A stretch of DNA of 64,000 nucleotides from Candidatus Sulfurimonas marisnigri (GCF_015265475.1 NZ_CP054493.1:868001-932000); one strand, 5' to 3'; counted from the first letter of the stretch, positions 38,330-47,148 are shown. Numbers and translations: made by a program. Notes: generated by a model from the letters alone, not told the origin.

Positions 38330-39642
38330 TAGAGAACACCTCTTATTTGATAAGTTATATCTCCAGCACCAAAACCAATAATAAGACCTTTGTCTAAAGT
38401 TTTAAGAGCCTCTTTGTCTTTCATGATGGTAATGGTGTTGTTCGCCCTTGTGATGTTGTCCGCCATAGTGAGGTTGTATCTTTTAAACTTCTCTTTAAAG
38501 TCAATCTCTCTAGTTGCTTCACCCGCAGACCAAACAGGAAGAATAATAAGCTCTTCAGCCCCTTCAAAACATTTTATAAACTCTTCAAGATTATCTATTG
38601 TGCGAGAGTATTTATGCGGTTGCCAAATAGCTGTTATCTTGTCGAAACCTTTTAAAAGAGCGTACTCTTTAACTGATTCAAAAGTTGCTTTTATCTCTGT
38701 TGGATGGTGCCCATAATCATCAATTATTACGCTTCCTTGTTCTGCTCCGACTATATCAAAACGTTTTTTTATTCCCTTGAATGAAAGAATGTTTTCTCTA
38801 ATATATTCAATATCCATTGACTCATTTGCAGCAAGAATTGCCAAAGCCGCATCAAGAGCGATATGCTTTCCAAATCCCCAAACATCAAAGTTACCTAAAT
38901 CTTTAAGAGTAAACCTTGTATGTGGCTCGTCGTTAATAAGTATAAATTCTATATTTGTAATATCTCTACTTGGATATAACCAGTTGGCATCAACTTCATC
39001 TTTTAGAGTTGCTAAAAATGGGTCTTCAGCGTTAAGAACACGACAAGGAGCAGATTTTATAAAAGTTTTATATGAGTCATAAAAACGCTCGTAGTTGTAG
39101 TCGTAATACTCCATATGTTCAGGTTCAGCATTGATTACAATTGCACAATGAGGATTTGAATTTATAAAACTTCCATCACTCTCATCAGCTTCGAAAAGCA
39201 TAATATCTGTCTCTTCGTTATATCTGACATTTGAGCCAAAAGCTTTTGATTCTGCACCGATAATCGCTGAACCGCTCATTATGGCTGCTAGTATTGCTGT
39301 TGTTGTGCTCTTGCCGTGAGCGCCGGCAACAGAGTAAACTTTTGATTTATCCAGAATTTTAAGCAAAGCTTCTCGGCGAGCAAGAACTTCAATCCCTTTT
39401 GCTTTAGCTTCCAATACTTCTGGATTATTAGGACTGATTATTGCAGAATGAATAACCAAGTCTTGATTGTTGATTGCTGAGGCAGAATGAGGAATTGTTA
39501 CCTCTATTCCCATAGAGCGAAGTTTTTTCGTAATAATCGTATCAGCTATATCTGAACCACTAACTTTATGCCCTTGAAAGTGCATATATTGTGCTAAACC
39601 TGAAATACCAATTCCGCCGATTCCAATAAAGTGAACTTTCAT
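38329..39642 (-). CDS. murC: UDP-N-acetylmuramate--L-alanine ligase
   Basis: A 437-residue cytoplasmic Mur ligase that adds L-Ala to UDP-MurNAc in peptidoglycan synthesis. N-terminal VHFIGIGGIGISGLAQ binds the UDP part, AGAHGKSTTTAIL near residue 107 is the ATP loop, HPTEIKATFESV and WQPHKYSRT belong to the C-terminal domain. Complete. A 10-bp perfect hairpin and an element of the intergenic repeat family precede it. Confidence 0.96.
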   Translation of the reverse strand: MKVHFIGIGGIGISGLAQYMHFQGHKVSGSDIADTIITKKLRSMGIEVTIPHSASAINNQDLVIHSAIISPNNPEVLEAKAKGIEVLARREALLKILDKSKVYSVAGAHGKSTTTAILAAIMSGSAIIGAESKAFGSNVRYNEETDIMLFEADESDGSFINSNPHCAIVINAEPEHMEYYDYNYERFYDSYKTFIKSAPCRVLNAEDPFLATLKDEVDANWLYPSRDITNIEFILINDEPHTRFTLKDLGNFDVWGFGKHIALDAALAILAANESMDIEYIRENILSFKGIKKRFDIVGAEQGSVIIDDYGHHPTEIKATFESVKEYALLKGFDKITAIWQPHKYSRTIDNLEEFIKCFEGAEELIILPVWSAGEATREIDFKEKFKRYNLTMADNITRANNTITIMKDKEALKTLDKGLIIGFGAGDITYQIRGVL

Positions 39643-39671
39643 TCGCTACTCCCCATACTATTATAAATCTC

Positions 39672-39726
39672 ACATATTATGAACAAGTCCATAATATGTT
39701 CACTCACTAAAGCTACACCTTCGGTG
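39672..39726 (-). repeat. Intergenic hairpin element, partial copy C, with murC leader hairpin
   Basis: Read on the minus strand: a short CACC-GAA-GGTG hairpin (39716-39726), TAGCTTTAGTG with the shared decamer (39705-39714), then a perfect 10-bp stem ACATATTATG/CATAATATGT (39672-39699) in place of the GACC hairpin of copies A and B. It lies 30 bases before the murC start and downstream of the 39734 gene. Confidence 0.5.
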
Positions 39727-39733
39727 AGAGGAG

Positions 39734-40237
39734 TCATGATGACTCTTCTTGGGTTTTATCAAGCAATTTTTGTGCCTCTTTGTTAAAACAGCTTATATAA
39801 AATGTGCCAGCTGCTTCAGTTGCATCAATATCTGCTATGTTAGCAAGAAAATCGTCCAAAGATAAGTTCTCTTTAGTAGCTATCCAGTGAAACTTTAATG
39901 CGCTAGAAAAATTAGTATCATTAGTAAGTCCACTAAGGACTTCAAATAGTGCACTTGCGTCTGCTACTGCACCAGCACTGTAATGCTCTATCGCATACTC
40001 ATAAAGTGCTCTGATGGTAGCAAAATCCTGAACTTCATTCATGTCCATAACTCTATGAGCTTCTAATGTGTCCGTCAGCTTTTCAAGCGCCAAATCAAGA
40101 ATATTTGCATAAAATCCATTTAGTGTATCTTCATCAAAAGTCTCATGTGCACGCTGTTCTAAAATATACAGTGAAGCTATGTCATCACTTTGTTGAGCTT
40201 TAAGAACCTCTGCTTTTAACTTTTCTACTTTATTCAT
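39734..40237 (-). CDS. Hypothetical helical protein
   Basis: A 167-residue soluble, acidic, alpha-helical protein that I do not recognise; no signal peptide or membrane segment. Two helical halves with similar hydrophobic spacing suggest a TPR-like or all-helical fold. I start at the ATG at 40237 (GGAG upstream, overlapping the TGA of the aminotransferase as ATGA), not three codons earlier. Coupling to the aminotransferase may only reflect operon packing. Confidence 0.65.
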   Translation of the reverse strand: MNKVEKLKAEVLKAQQSDDIASLYILEQRAHETFDEDTLNGFYANILDLALEKLTDTLEAHRVMDMNEVQDFATIRALYEYAIEHYSAGAVADASALFEVLSGLTNDTNFSSALKFHWIATKENLSLDDFLANIADIDATEAAGTFYISCFNKEAQKLLDKTQEESS

Positions 40238-41370
40238 GACAAACACTCCTTGATTCTTAACAATGCATCTTTGGTTTTTTCTACATTTTCTACTAAAGCA
40301 ATTCTAATAAAACCTTCTCCAGGATTTACTCCACTTTTATTCTCTCTGCCGAGATACTCACCAGGGAGTACTTTTACATTGTACTCTTTATACAATTTTT
40401 TTGTAAAATCGATTGCATTTGGAACTTTGAGCCATATGTAAAAAGTTGCATCAGGAGTAGCTACTCCTAAAATCTCTTTTGCTAGTTTAAAATTTTCTTT
40501 GTAAATTTCTCTTGCTTTTTCTACATGCTCTTCATCCATCCAAGCTGCTGCAGCTGCATGTTGAAGAGGAAGAGGAGAGGCACACCCAATATAAGTTCTA
40601 TATTTCATATACTCTTTTAAGATATTTTCATCTCCTGCTATAAATCCAGAACGAAGTCCAGGGGCAGATGAACGTTTAGATATAGAGTTAATTACTAAAA
40701 TATTTTTAAATGTAGTATTTCCTACATGTAGAGATGCTTCAAGGAGTGAATTTGTTGGTTTATTTGTATAGATTTCGCTGTAGCACTCATCATTTATAAG
40801 TACAAAATTATGTTTTAAAGCTAGTAAAATCCACTCTCCCAGTTCATCAACAGTTAAAGTAGAAGTTGTAGGATTGTTTGGAAAGTTTAAAATAACAATA
40901 TTACATGTAGATAATGTATCTTCGTCTATCTCTGGTTTAAAATGGTTCTCTTGATTTAGGTCTAAATGAATTATTTTAGCTCTTGATGCTATAGCTGCAC
41001 CCTCATAAATCTGGTAAAAAGGGTTTGTAAATGCAATAGTAGGCTCTTTTTTGTCAAATAGAAAAAATTGAGGAAAGTTAAATAGCACTTCACGGGTTCC
41101 AAAAGTAGGGATTATCTGTGCATCACTAAGCTCTACGCAAAATCTTTTCAATACAAATCCACGCTGAGCTTCCCTTAGTTTTGCTTCACCGGCAGTAACT
41201 GGATATTTTTTAAGTAAATTAGAATTTTCACAAAGGGCTTTTTGTATAAAATCTGGAGTTTCAAACTGCGGCTCACCTATGGTCAAAGCAGATGGAGAAT
41301 AGTTTTTGTTTGGTGTTATCTCTTGAAGTAAATTGTTTAGTTTTTCAAATGGATATGGTTCAAAATTCAT
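40234..41370 (-). CDS. dapC: Succinyldiaminopimelate/LL-DAP-type aminotransferase (PLP)
   Basis: A 378-residue fold-type I PLP enzyme. Motifs: LTIGEPQFETPDF at the N-terminus, NPFYQIYEG, NFPNNPTTS near 165, NDECYSEIY with the PLP Asp, and the Schiff-base lysine in NSISKRSSAPGLRSGF. Campylobacterota use an enzyme of this type as N-succinyl-LL-DAP aminotransferase in lysine and peptidoglycan synthesis, so dapC is the best assignment; another amino-acid aminotransferase is possible. Confidence 0.75.
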   Translation of the reverse strand: MNFEPYPFEKLNNLLQEITPNKNYSPSALTIGEPQFETPDFIQKALCENSNLLKKYPVTAGEAKLREAQRGFVLKRFCVELSDAQIIPTFGTREVLFNFPQFFLFDKKEPTIAFTNPFYQIYEGAAIASRAKIIHLDLNQENHFKPEIDEDTLSTCNIVILNFPNNPTTSTLTVDELGEWILLALKHNFVLINDECYSEIYTNKPTNSLLEASLHVGNTTFKNILVINSISKRSSAPGLRSGFIAGDENILKEYMKYRTYIGCASPLPLQHAAAAAWMDEEHVEKAREIYKENFKLAKEILGVATPDATFYIWLKVPNAIDFTKKLYKEYNVKVLPGEYLGRENKSGVNPGEGFIRIALVENVEKTKDALLRIKECLS

Positions 41371-41418
41371 ATTTTATCGCCTTTATATAATCGCGGTATT
41401 ATAGCTTAAATGTATAAA

Positions 41419-41949
41419 CTACTCATTAAATTCATTTGCCAGACATGGGGCAACCCCTTCTGAGTCTCTGCAAAACTTTGCATCTCTGTCGAAAAAAATA
41501 AAATATGGTCTGAGTTTAATATTAAGGCTCTTGGCAAATTTTGAAATGTCATCAATAATTTGCAATGTTTTTTCATTTGCTTCAAACTCGTCAAAATCTA
41601 TAAATGTGTTATTGTTAAGCATTATGTCTAAAAGTGTGGACTTAGGATTCTCTGATTGATAAATATATTGGATAAACTCAATGGATTCAAATCTTGGAAG
41701 TTCAAGTAAAAAAATGTGGTAAGTATTTTTTGATTTGAGTAACTTGTCTTCAAAAATTTTGGTTATGTATTTTTGAGAGAGTGAACATAACGGGTCAACA
41801 AAAACATAAATATCGCTGTCTGAACCGCTGCCAATGTTTATTTCATATTTGGAAATGGAATTTAAAAAGTTTAAAGAAGTGTTTTCATCTGTTTTATACT
41901 CACTTGCAAATAGATTAAAACAGAGTAATATTATATAAAAAAGTTTCAT
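41419..41949 (-). CDS. Secreted thioredoxin-fold protein (DsbC/DsbG-like)
   Basis: A 176-residue exported protein with a short signal peptide (about 1-15). The strand-loop VFVDPLCSLSQKYITKIFE is a DsbC/thioredoxin active-site arrangement, but reads CSLS, so only one of the two redox cysteines remains. Two further Cys near the C-terminus (CRDSEGVAPC) could form a separate pair. A role in disulfide handling is possible but unproven. It starts two bases after the E1-like gene. Confidence 0.6.
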   Translation of the reverse strand: MKLFYIILLCFNLFASEYKTDENTSLNFLNSISKYEINIGSGSDSDIYVFVDPLCSLSQKYITKIFEDKLLKSKNTYHIFLLELPRFESIEFIQYIYQSENPKSTLLDIMLNNNTFIDFDEFEANEKTLQIIDDISKFAKSLNIKLRPYFIFFDRDAKFCRDSEGVAPCLANEFNE

Positions 41950-41951
41950 TT

Positions 41952-42623
41952 TTACCCCTTTGGTAGTCCAAATTTTTGAGTAACAAGTTCTCCATCATTA
42001 TTAAAAAACAGATAATAAAGCTTGTCTTTTTGCACGCTTAGACCAGCTAAAAATCTAAGTGCAAAATTGGCTTGAAGAGAAGCAATATGCATAACAATAG
42101 GTGCAGCAATTCCAGCTGGAGTTTGAGAAGTTATTTTAAAGGCATCAGTAAAAAGAGAGTTCTCAAAAAAACACACCTGTCCATGAAAAGCCTCCACGCT
42201 CCCGTAAACCCAAGGTCTGTTTTTACTTTTTGCATAATTGTCAATTTCTGCTCTGGTTTGGAGATTGTCTGTTGCATCTATGATTAAATCAACTTCAATA
42301 TTTTTTTTACTAAACTCATCAAAGTTACACTCATGAGCAATAGATTTTACATAAGGACATCTTTGCTCAATAATTTCTGCATTAATAAGTGCTTTATTCT
42401 TCCCCTCATCCCCCATTTTAAACGCTATTTGACGGTGTATATTATGTAGGCTCACTTCGTCAAAATCAACAATATGAATCTCACCGATGCCGCTGGCGCC
42501 AAGAGCGAAAGCCAAAGAACTTCCAAGCCCGCCTGCACCAACTATAACAATTTTTTTGGTTTGAAGCAACTCTTGAGTATCTTCTCCCCAAAGTTGTATT
42601 TGACGGTTGAAGTATTTAATCAT
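41952..42623 (-). CDS. ThiF/MoeB-type E1-like adenylyltransferase
   Basis: A 223-residue ThiF-fold protein. It has the ATP-binding IVIVGAGGLGSSLAFALGASG (in part; about 25-45), the arginine of NIHRQIAF near 62, and LIIDATDN near 114, so activation chemistry seems possible. The two CxxC pairs that bind zinc in MoeB and ThiF are missing, and the protein is about 25 residues short of usual MoeB. It would adenylylate the C-terminus of a ubiquitin-like sulfur carrier (ThiS or MoaD type); no carrier lies nearby. It overlaps the nitrilase-like gene by four bases. Confidence 0.75.
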   Translation of the reverse strand: MIKYFNRQIQLWGEDTQELLQTKKIVIVGAGGLGSSLAFALGASGIGEIHIVDFDEVSLHNIHRQIAFKMGDEGKNKALINAEIIEQRCPYVKSIAHECNFDEFSKKNIEVDLIIDATDNLQTRAEIDNYAKSKNRPWVYGSVEAFHGQVCFFENSLFTDAFKITSQTPAGIAAPIVMHIASLQANFALRFLAGLSVQKDKLYYLFFNNDGELVTQKFGLPKG

Positions 42624-43417
42624 AGCGAGTTCCTTTTATTTATTGCCTCTTTAAATCCCCAAGTGCGTCTTGCATAAACAACCTCTGTATGGCTCATATC
42701 TACTATCATCAACTCTTCTTTGTTCCCTAAATGCTCAAGAAGTTCACCATTTGGCGATGCCAAAAGAGAATCTCCGTAAAATTTCCAACTGAACTCTTTA
42801 TCTATATACTCTCCAATTCGGTTTGCTCTTAATATATAACAGTTTTGAGTAAAAGCACGAGATAGTATAAGTGCTTTCCATCTTTCAAATGAATCAAAGG
42901 TAGAGACACTAGGAAGTAAAATACAATCAATATTCTTGGAAGATATTTGTTCAAATATCTTATCGAAATGAAGTTCAAATCCACTCATAACAGCAAATTT
43001 AAAGCCATCAATTTTAAAAATAAGAGGTGCTACTATTGTTTTTATATCATTGTTGAAAAACTTCTCTTCGTTCCAGTGAGCATAATTAATTAGAAGCTGT
43101 TGTTGATAATAAGAGGTAGAAGAGGGGGAGAATTTTGCTATCGTTTTATAAACATTTTGTTTCTTCACAAGTATCAAGGGTGCAATAATAGTCATATTGT
43201 ACTTTATTGACAACTCTCTTAAAATCTTACTTTGATGAAGCCCTTGCTCTTTTATCATACTTATAGTCAGAGTTTGAAGTTCTTTAAAAAAAGGGTTCAA
43301 TATATATTCACCAAGAAGTAAAACTTTAACCCCTTTTTTATGTGCAATTCTAATGTAGTTATATAGCTTTGTTGAGCTCATCCCTTGGGCACTAAGTTGT
43401 AAAACTGCCGCTTTCAC
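42620..43417 (-). CDS. Carbon-nitrogen hydrolase (nitrilase) family protein with altered active site
   Basis: A 265-residue protein with the nitrilase fold order. Glu37 (LLLGEYIL) fits the catalytic Glu. The catalytic Lys position in the YxKxxL motif reads Gln106 (YYQQQLL), and the loop normally containing the nucleophile Cys (V/I-C-Y-E-L-R-F) reads MSGFELHF, with Gly146 at the Cys position. By alignment by eye, two of three triad residues are gone, so hydrolase activity is doubtful. Campylobacter carries a nitrilase-family gene in a similar region, from memory. It overlaps the ThiF-like gene. Confidence 0.75.
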   Translation of the reverse strand: MKAAVLQLSAQGMSSTKLYNYIRIAHKKGVKVLLLGEYILNPFFKELQTLTISMIKEQGLHQSKILRELSIKYNMTIIAPLILVKKQNVYKTIAKFSPSSTSYYQQQLLINYAHWNEEKFFNNDIKTIVAPLIFKIDGFKFAVMSGFELHFDKIFEQISSKNIDCILLPSVSTFDSFERWKALILSRAFTQNCYILRANRIGEYIDKEFSWKFYGDSLLASPNGELLEHLGNKEELMIVDMSHTEVVYARRTWGFKEAINKRNSL

Positions 43418-43466
43418 TTTAGATTCTCCCTATGGATAATCTTATCGCTACAAAATACAAGCATTT

Positions 43467-43652
43467 TTACTTTTCTTTTATCTCTGTTATCTTAATAACA
43501 GCATCTTCGAGAATTTTTTGTGCTTTACTTAGCTCACTCATCCCTTTTTCATAAGCCTCTACACTCTCTTGTAGAGTTATTTCAGGGTTCATAAGTTTTT
43601 CTAAAATCTCTTTAGCACTATCTAGTTTAGATTCGAAGTTTTCTTCAGCCAT
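43467..43652 (-). CDS. xseB: Exodeoxyribonuclease VII small subunit
   Basis: A 61-residue subunit of the enzyme degrading single-stranded DNA. The family pattern is complete: FESKLDSAKEILEKLMNPE, LQESVEAYEKGM and KAQKILEDA. The large subunit xseA is not in this window, which is common. TTTTCTCC on the plus strand gives a GGAG-type ribosome site. Confidence 0.9.
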   Translation of the reverse strand: MAEENFESKLDSAKEILEKLMNPEITLQESVEAYEKGMSELSKAQKILEDAVIKITEIKEK

Positions 43653-43678
43653 TTTTTTCTCCTATAAATTTAGTTTGT

Positions 43679-44122
43679 TTACTCATTGTCATCTCTGTAA
43701 GCGGTTAAAAATTGACATGTCAAATAGTCTATTGCCTCAAGAGTATCCTCGTAAGGGTTTTCTGATTCAATAAGAGTGTCAGCTACGTAAGTAAAAGCAT
43801 GTGTTTTTATATTGTTATCTCGAGTTGTAGTGACCTCTTCAGCTAAGCCAATAAAAATACTTATAATGTACTCTTCTTCAGCCACTTCTCTTGATTTTAT
43901 TTTTACAACAAATGAAATTGGATCAATTTCTCCAAAAGTAAAGCCCTCTTTTTGTAGTTTTTTAATTATAAATTTTTTAATACTCTCTTTTTCTTCTTTT
44001 TTCATAAAAGTTGTGTAGTTTGTAAAGTGAAATTTTAAATTTTCAACATTATCTAGTGTAAACATTGAAGATGAGAAGAGTGAGCTACATGTAAATAAAA
44101 TAATAAGTAGCTTTTTAATCAT
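43679..44122 (-). CDS. Hypothetical exported protein
   Basis: A 147-residue protein with a signal peptide (about 1-19) and a mixed alpha/beta mature part. No family recognised. Seen: a basic helix KKFIIKKLQKEGF, a strand FVVKIKSREV, and a C-terminal acidic helix. The four-base overlap with the thioredoxin gene suggests shared expression and perhaps a shared envelope role. Confidence 0.65.
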   Translation of the reverse strand: MIKKLLIILFTCSSLFSSSMFTLDNVENLKFHFTNYTTFMKKEEKESIKKFIIKKLQKEGFTFGEIDPISFVVKIKSREVAEEEYIISIFIGLAEEVTTTRDNNIKTHAFTYVADTLIESENPYEDTLEAIDYLTCQFLTAYRDDNE

Positions 44123-44553
44123 TTTGACACTTCTTTATAAGAATTTAGCGCTTCATCTATACTCAGTGAAAAGTCTTTTTTATTGACATATGAGATAGAT
44201 TTATATATGCTATTTTCAGTATTTGGGTCTATGAAAAATACACCAGGAATTGCTGAACTATTATACTTTTTTGGATAATGTTCTTTTTCTCTGTATTTAT
44301 CTACAATGGCTGGTATAAAATCTTTTTTTATTTTAGTTGAAATAGATAAACTTTGTAGAGTTTTTCTCTCAAATTTTTTGCACCATGGACAATAGTCAGC
44401 CACTACTACAAGCATAATCATTTTGTTCTCTTTTTTTGCTATTTTTAGGGCAGAATTATAATCTCTTAGGTAGCCTACTTCTTTAGCAAATTCATCAATA
44501 CGAGCTCCCAAAAGAGAAGTGATAAATAAAAGTGTTGTTATGAAAATCTTCAT
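44119..44553 (-). CDS. Thioredoxin-family periplasmic protein with CPWC
   Basis: A 144-residue exported thioredoxin-like protein. Signal peptide about 1-16; active site CPWC at 55-58 in a VVADYCPWCKKFE context; cis-proline in AIPGVFFID. It resembles the SoxW/thioredoxin_7 group that reduces periplasmic disulfides, for example in cytochrome or sulfur-oxidation proteins. Substrate unknown. It precedes the hypothetical exported protein and follows metX by 13 bases. Confidence 0.82.
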   Translation of the reverse strand: MKIFITTLLFITSLLGARIDEFAKEVGYLRDYNSALKIAKKENKMIMLVVVADYCPWCKKFERKTLQSLSISTKIKKDFIPAIVDKYREKEHYPKKYNSSAIPGVFFIDPNTENSIYKSISYVNKKDFSLSIDEALNSYKEVSK

Positions 44554-44566
44554 ACTACTCCCTTTT

Positions 44567-45670
44567 TTACTTTAGTACATCCGTTACATAATCTTGAAAT
44601 TTATCAAGTTCAACTAAAAAAGCATCATGACCATAGTCACTGTCTATATCTATATAATGGTGATTTTTATTTCCTATTTCCGTTAATGTATCACTAAGTT
44701 CTTTCATCTCAAAGTTTTTAAAAAGCTGGTCATTTCTAAAGCTGATAAGGTGTAACTCAGCAGTTACTTTTGTCATAGCTTCACTTAGTGAGTCAAACCC
44801 ACGAGATAGATCAAAGAGATTAATAGCTTTTGTAATGTATAAATAAGCTAAAGGGTCAAACCATTTTGTAAAATTATATCCGTTATACTCGAGGTATGAT
44901 TCAACTTGAAATTTACCAAATAACTCGTAAAGACCATCATCTCTTTTGTATTCTCTTCCAAATTTTTTTCTCATTGACTCATGTGATAAAAAGCTAATAT
45001 GCCCAGCCATACGACCAACCGCCATACCTGAAAGTCCTTGTTCTTTTATAACTTCTGGGTCATAATAACCCTGTTTAAAATCAGGGTCTTTTAGTATAGA
45101 TTCTTGGGCAACTTTATTAAATGCTATAGCCCATGGCTGTGTAGCGTGTGTTGCTGCCATTGAGATGATTTTTGTTGCAAAATTAGGATAATGTATAGCA
45201 AATTGTAAGGCTTGCATACCACCCATTGAACCACCAAGAATAGCATAAACTCTATGTATATCTAGTCTATCAAAAAGAATTCTTTGTGCTTTTACCATAT
45301 CTTTGATTGTGACAACCGGAAACTTATAGCGATAAGGTTCGTGATGTGGAACTTTAGGACTCATAGGGCCAGATGAACCAAAACAGCTCCCAATGACATT
45401 TGAGCATATTACAAAATATTTATCTGTATTTATTGCTTTGCCTGAACCGATTAGTCCATCCCACCATCCAGCTTTATTTTCATCTTCATAAGTTCCGGCA
45501 CAATGGTGAGAACCTGTAAGTGCATGACAAATCACAATGACATTACTTTTGTCATCATTGAGTTCACCATATGTCTCATAAGCTATGTCATAAGGCTCTA
45601 AAATACGTCCACTCTCCAGATAGAGCGGATTAGTAAAGTGTTCCGTATGTGTTTTTAAATTCAGTGACAA
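44567..45670 (-). CDS. metX: Homoserine O-acetyltransferase
   Basis: A 367-residue alpha/beta hydrolase-fold enzyme that acetylates homoserine for methionine synthesis. Nucleophile Ser148 is in LGGSMGGMQAL; the acid/base pair lies in the C-terminal region (YGHDAFLVE). HALTGSHHCAG and SSGPMSP are MetX-type signatures. It sits next to metY, its direct partner, and shares a promoter element with it (45699-45721). Confidence 0.95.
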   Translation of the reverse strand: MSLNLKTHTEHFTNPLYLESGRILEPYDIAYETYGELNDDKSNVIVICHALTGSHHCAGTYEDENKAGWWDGLIGSGKAINTDKYFVICSNVIGSCFGSSGPMSPKVPHHEPYRYKFPVVTIKDMVKAQRILFDRLDIHRVYAILGGSMGGMQALQFAIHYPNFATKIISMAATHATQPWAIAFNKVAQESILKDPDFKQGYYDPEVIKEQGLSGMAVGRMAGHISFLSHESMRKKFGREYKRDDGLYELFGKFQVESYLEYNGYNFTKWFDPLAYLYITKAINLFDLSRGFDSLSEAMTKVTAELHLISFRNDQLFKNFEMKELSDTLTEIGNKNHHYIDIDSDYGHDAFLVELDKFQDYVTDVLK

Positions 45671-45698
45671 GTTTTTAACTCTCCATAAAATAATTGTG

Positions 45699-45721
45699 TT
45701 ATTCTAGCGAAAATGACTTAA
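45699..45721 (-). promoter_or_regulatory. metX promoter element shared with metY
   Basis: A 23-bp block that matches 47051-47073 upstream of metY at 20 of 23 positions. Read on the minus strand it runs TTAAGTCATTTT...TAGAATAA, with TAGAAT as a likely -10, about 30 bases from the metX ATG. The TTAAGTCATTTT part is identical in both and may be the -35 region or an operator. Confidence 0.6.
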
Positions 45722-45742
45722 TGCTAATTTACTGATTATAGC

Positions 45743-47008
45743 CTAAGCCTCCAATGCTTGTTTTATATCTGCTATTAAATCAGCAGAACTCTCTAAACCA
45801 CAAGAGATTCGGATAAGACCTTCTGGTACTCCACATGCAATTAACTCTTCGTGTGATAGTTGCTGATGTGTTGTAGAAGCAGGGTGGGTGATGATTGATT
45901 TTGAATCACCAATATTTACAACAAGTGAGTAAAGCTCAGTAGCATTTACTATTTTTGTTGCACTCTCTAAAGAATCAACTTCAAAACTAAGAAGTCCAGA
46001 GCATGCTCCATCTTCAAAATACTTTTGAGCGTTTTCATAGTTGGAGTTACTTTTTAAACCTGGATAATTTACTTTTTTTACTTTTGGATGTGACTCTAAA
46101 AATTCAGCTAAAGCAAGAGCATTTTTAGAGTGTTCTCTCATACGAAGAGCTAGTGTTTCTATCCCTTGAATAAATAACCAAGAGTTAAATGGAGATACAA
46201 CAGCACCTAAATCACGAAGTAGTGAAAGACGAGCACGAAGTGTAAAAGGAGGTAGTCCAACTTCTGTGTAAACTAAGCCGTGGTAAGAGGCATCCGGCTC
46301 ATTAAAGTGGGCATAGCGAGGGTTGTTTTTTAACTTATTTACCAACTCTTTTCTCTCAACTAAAATACCGCCAATAGCCAAGCCTTGACCAGTTGTATAT
46401 TTACTGGCACTATGAACTGAAATATCAGCACCATGCTCAAAAGGACGGCATAAAACAGGTGTTGCAACAGTATTGTCCACAACTGTTAAAATTCCGTGCT
46501 TATTTGCAACTTTAGTAATTGCTTCGATATCTGCTACATCGATACTAGGATTTGTAAGGGACTCAAAAAATATAACTTTTGTTTTGTCATCTACAAGTGC
46601 TTCTATCTGCTCAGGTGCGTGAACATCAAAAAATCTAGCTTCAATGCCGAATCTTTTAAGAGTGTGAGTATTTAGAGTTAGGCTTCCACCGTAAAGCTGT
46701 TTAGCACATACTATGTTATCACCAGCCTCAGCAGCATTAGCAATAGCATAAAATATTGCACTCATTCCACTCGATGTTGCAATAGCAGCCTCACCACCCT
46801 CAAGCTGGGCAAATCTTTTTTCAAATACATCAGTTGTCGGGTTATTAAGGCGAGTGTAGATATTTCCCAACTCTTTTAAAGCAAACAAGTTTGCAGCATG
46901 TTCTACGTCACGAAACTCATAAGCAGTAGTCATATAAATAGGAACTGCCATAGTCCCCTGAGAATCTTTTTCATAACCTGCGTGTAGCGCTTTTGTTTGT
47001 AAATCCAT
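45743..47008 (-). CDS. metY: O-acetylhomoserine sulfhydrylase
   Basis: A 421-residue PLP enzyme of the Cys/Met gamma-family that makes homocysteine from O-acetylhomoserine and sulfide, direct sulfhydrylation. The PLP lysine lies in SASKYTTGQG; AIATSSGMSAIFYAI and TRLNNPTTD near the N-terminus and the LETLALRM-type helix also fit. Pairing with metX gives a two-step route from homoserine to homocysteine, well suited to a sulfide-rich habitat. Confidence 0.93.
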   Translation of the reverse strand: MDLQTKALHAGYEKDSQGTMAVPIYMTTAYEFRDVEHAANLFALKELGNIYTRLNNPTTDVFEKRFAQLEGGEAAIATSSGMSAIFYAIANAAEAGDNIVCAKQLYGGSLTLNTHTLKRFGIEARFFDVHAPEQIEALVDDKTKVIFFESLTNPSIDVADIEAITKVANKHGILTVVDNTVATPVLCRPFEHGADISVHSASKYTTGQGLAIGGILVERKELVNKLKNNPRYAHFNEPDASYHGLVYTEVGLPPFTLRARLSLLRDLGAVVSPFNSWLFIQGIETLALRMREHSKNALALAEFLESHPKVKKVNYPGLKSNSNYENAQKYFEDGACSGLLSFEVDSLESATKIVNATELYSLVVNIGDSKSIITHPASTTHQQLSHEELIACGVPEGLIRISCGLESSADLIADIKQALEA

Positions 47009-47050
47009 TGTGTTTTCCTAGTGCTTTAAAAGTTTACTTTAGTAATTTTG

Positions 47051-47073
47051 TTATTTTATCAAAAATGACTTAA
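47051..47073 (-). promoter_or_regulatory. metY promoter element shared with metX
   Basis: The partner of the 45699-45721 block, with TAAAAT in the -10 position and the same TTAAGTCATTTT upstream. The three differences lie in the spacer and -10. It sits about 43 bases before the metY ATG. Confidence 0.6.
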
Positions 47074-47148
47074 CTCTGAGTTGTAAACAGCTACTATTTA
47101 AATATTGAACTTTTTGATAAATTTAGCAACTTTATTTAAAAAATAGTG

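Noticed and set aside
41406-41594. Short minus-strand open frame near the end of the thioredoxin-fold gene.
   Set aside because: Overlaps the real gene in another frame and has no start context.
47009-47148. Possible SAM riboswitch before metY.
   Set aside because: No set of helices or conserved riboswitch core could be seen; only the short promoter element shared with metX stands out.
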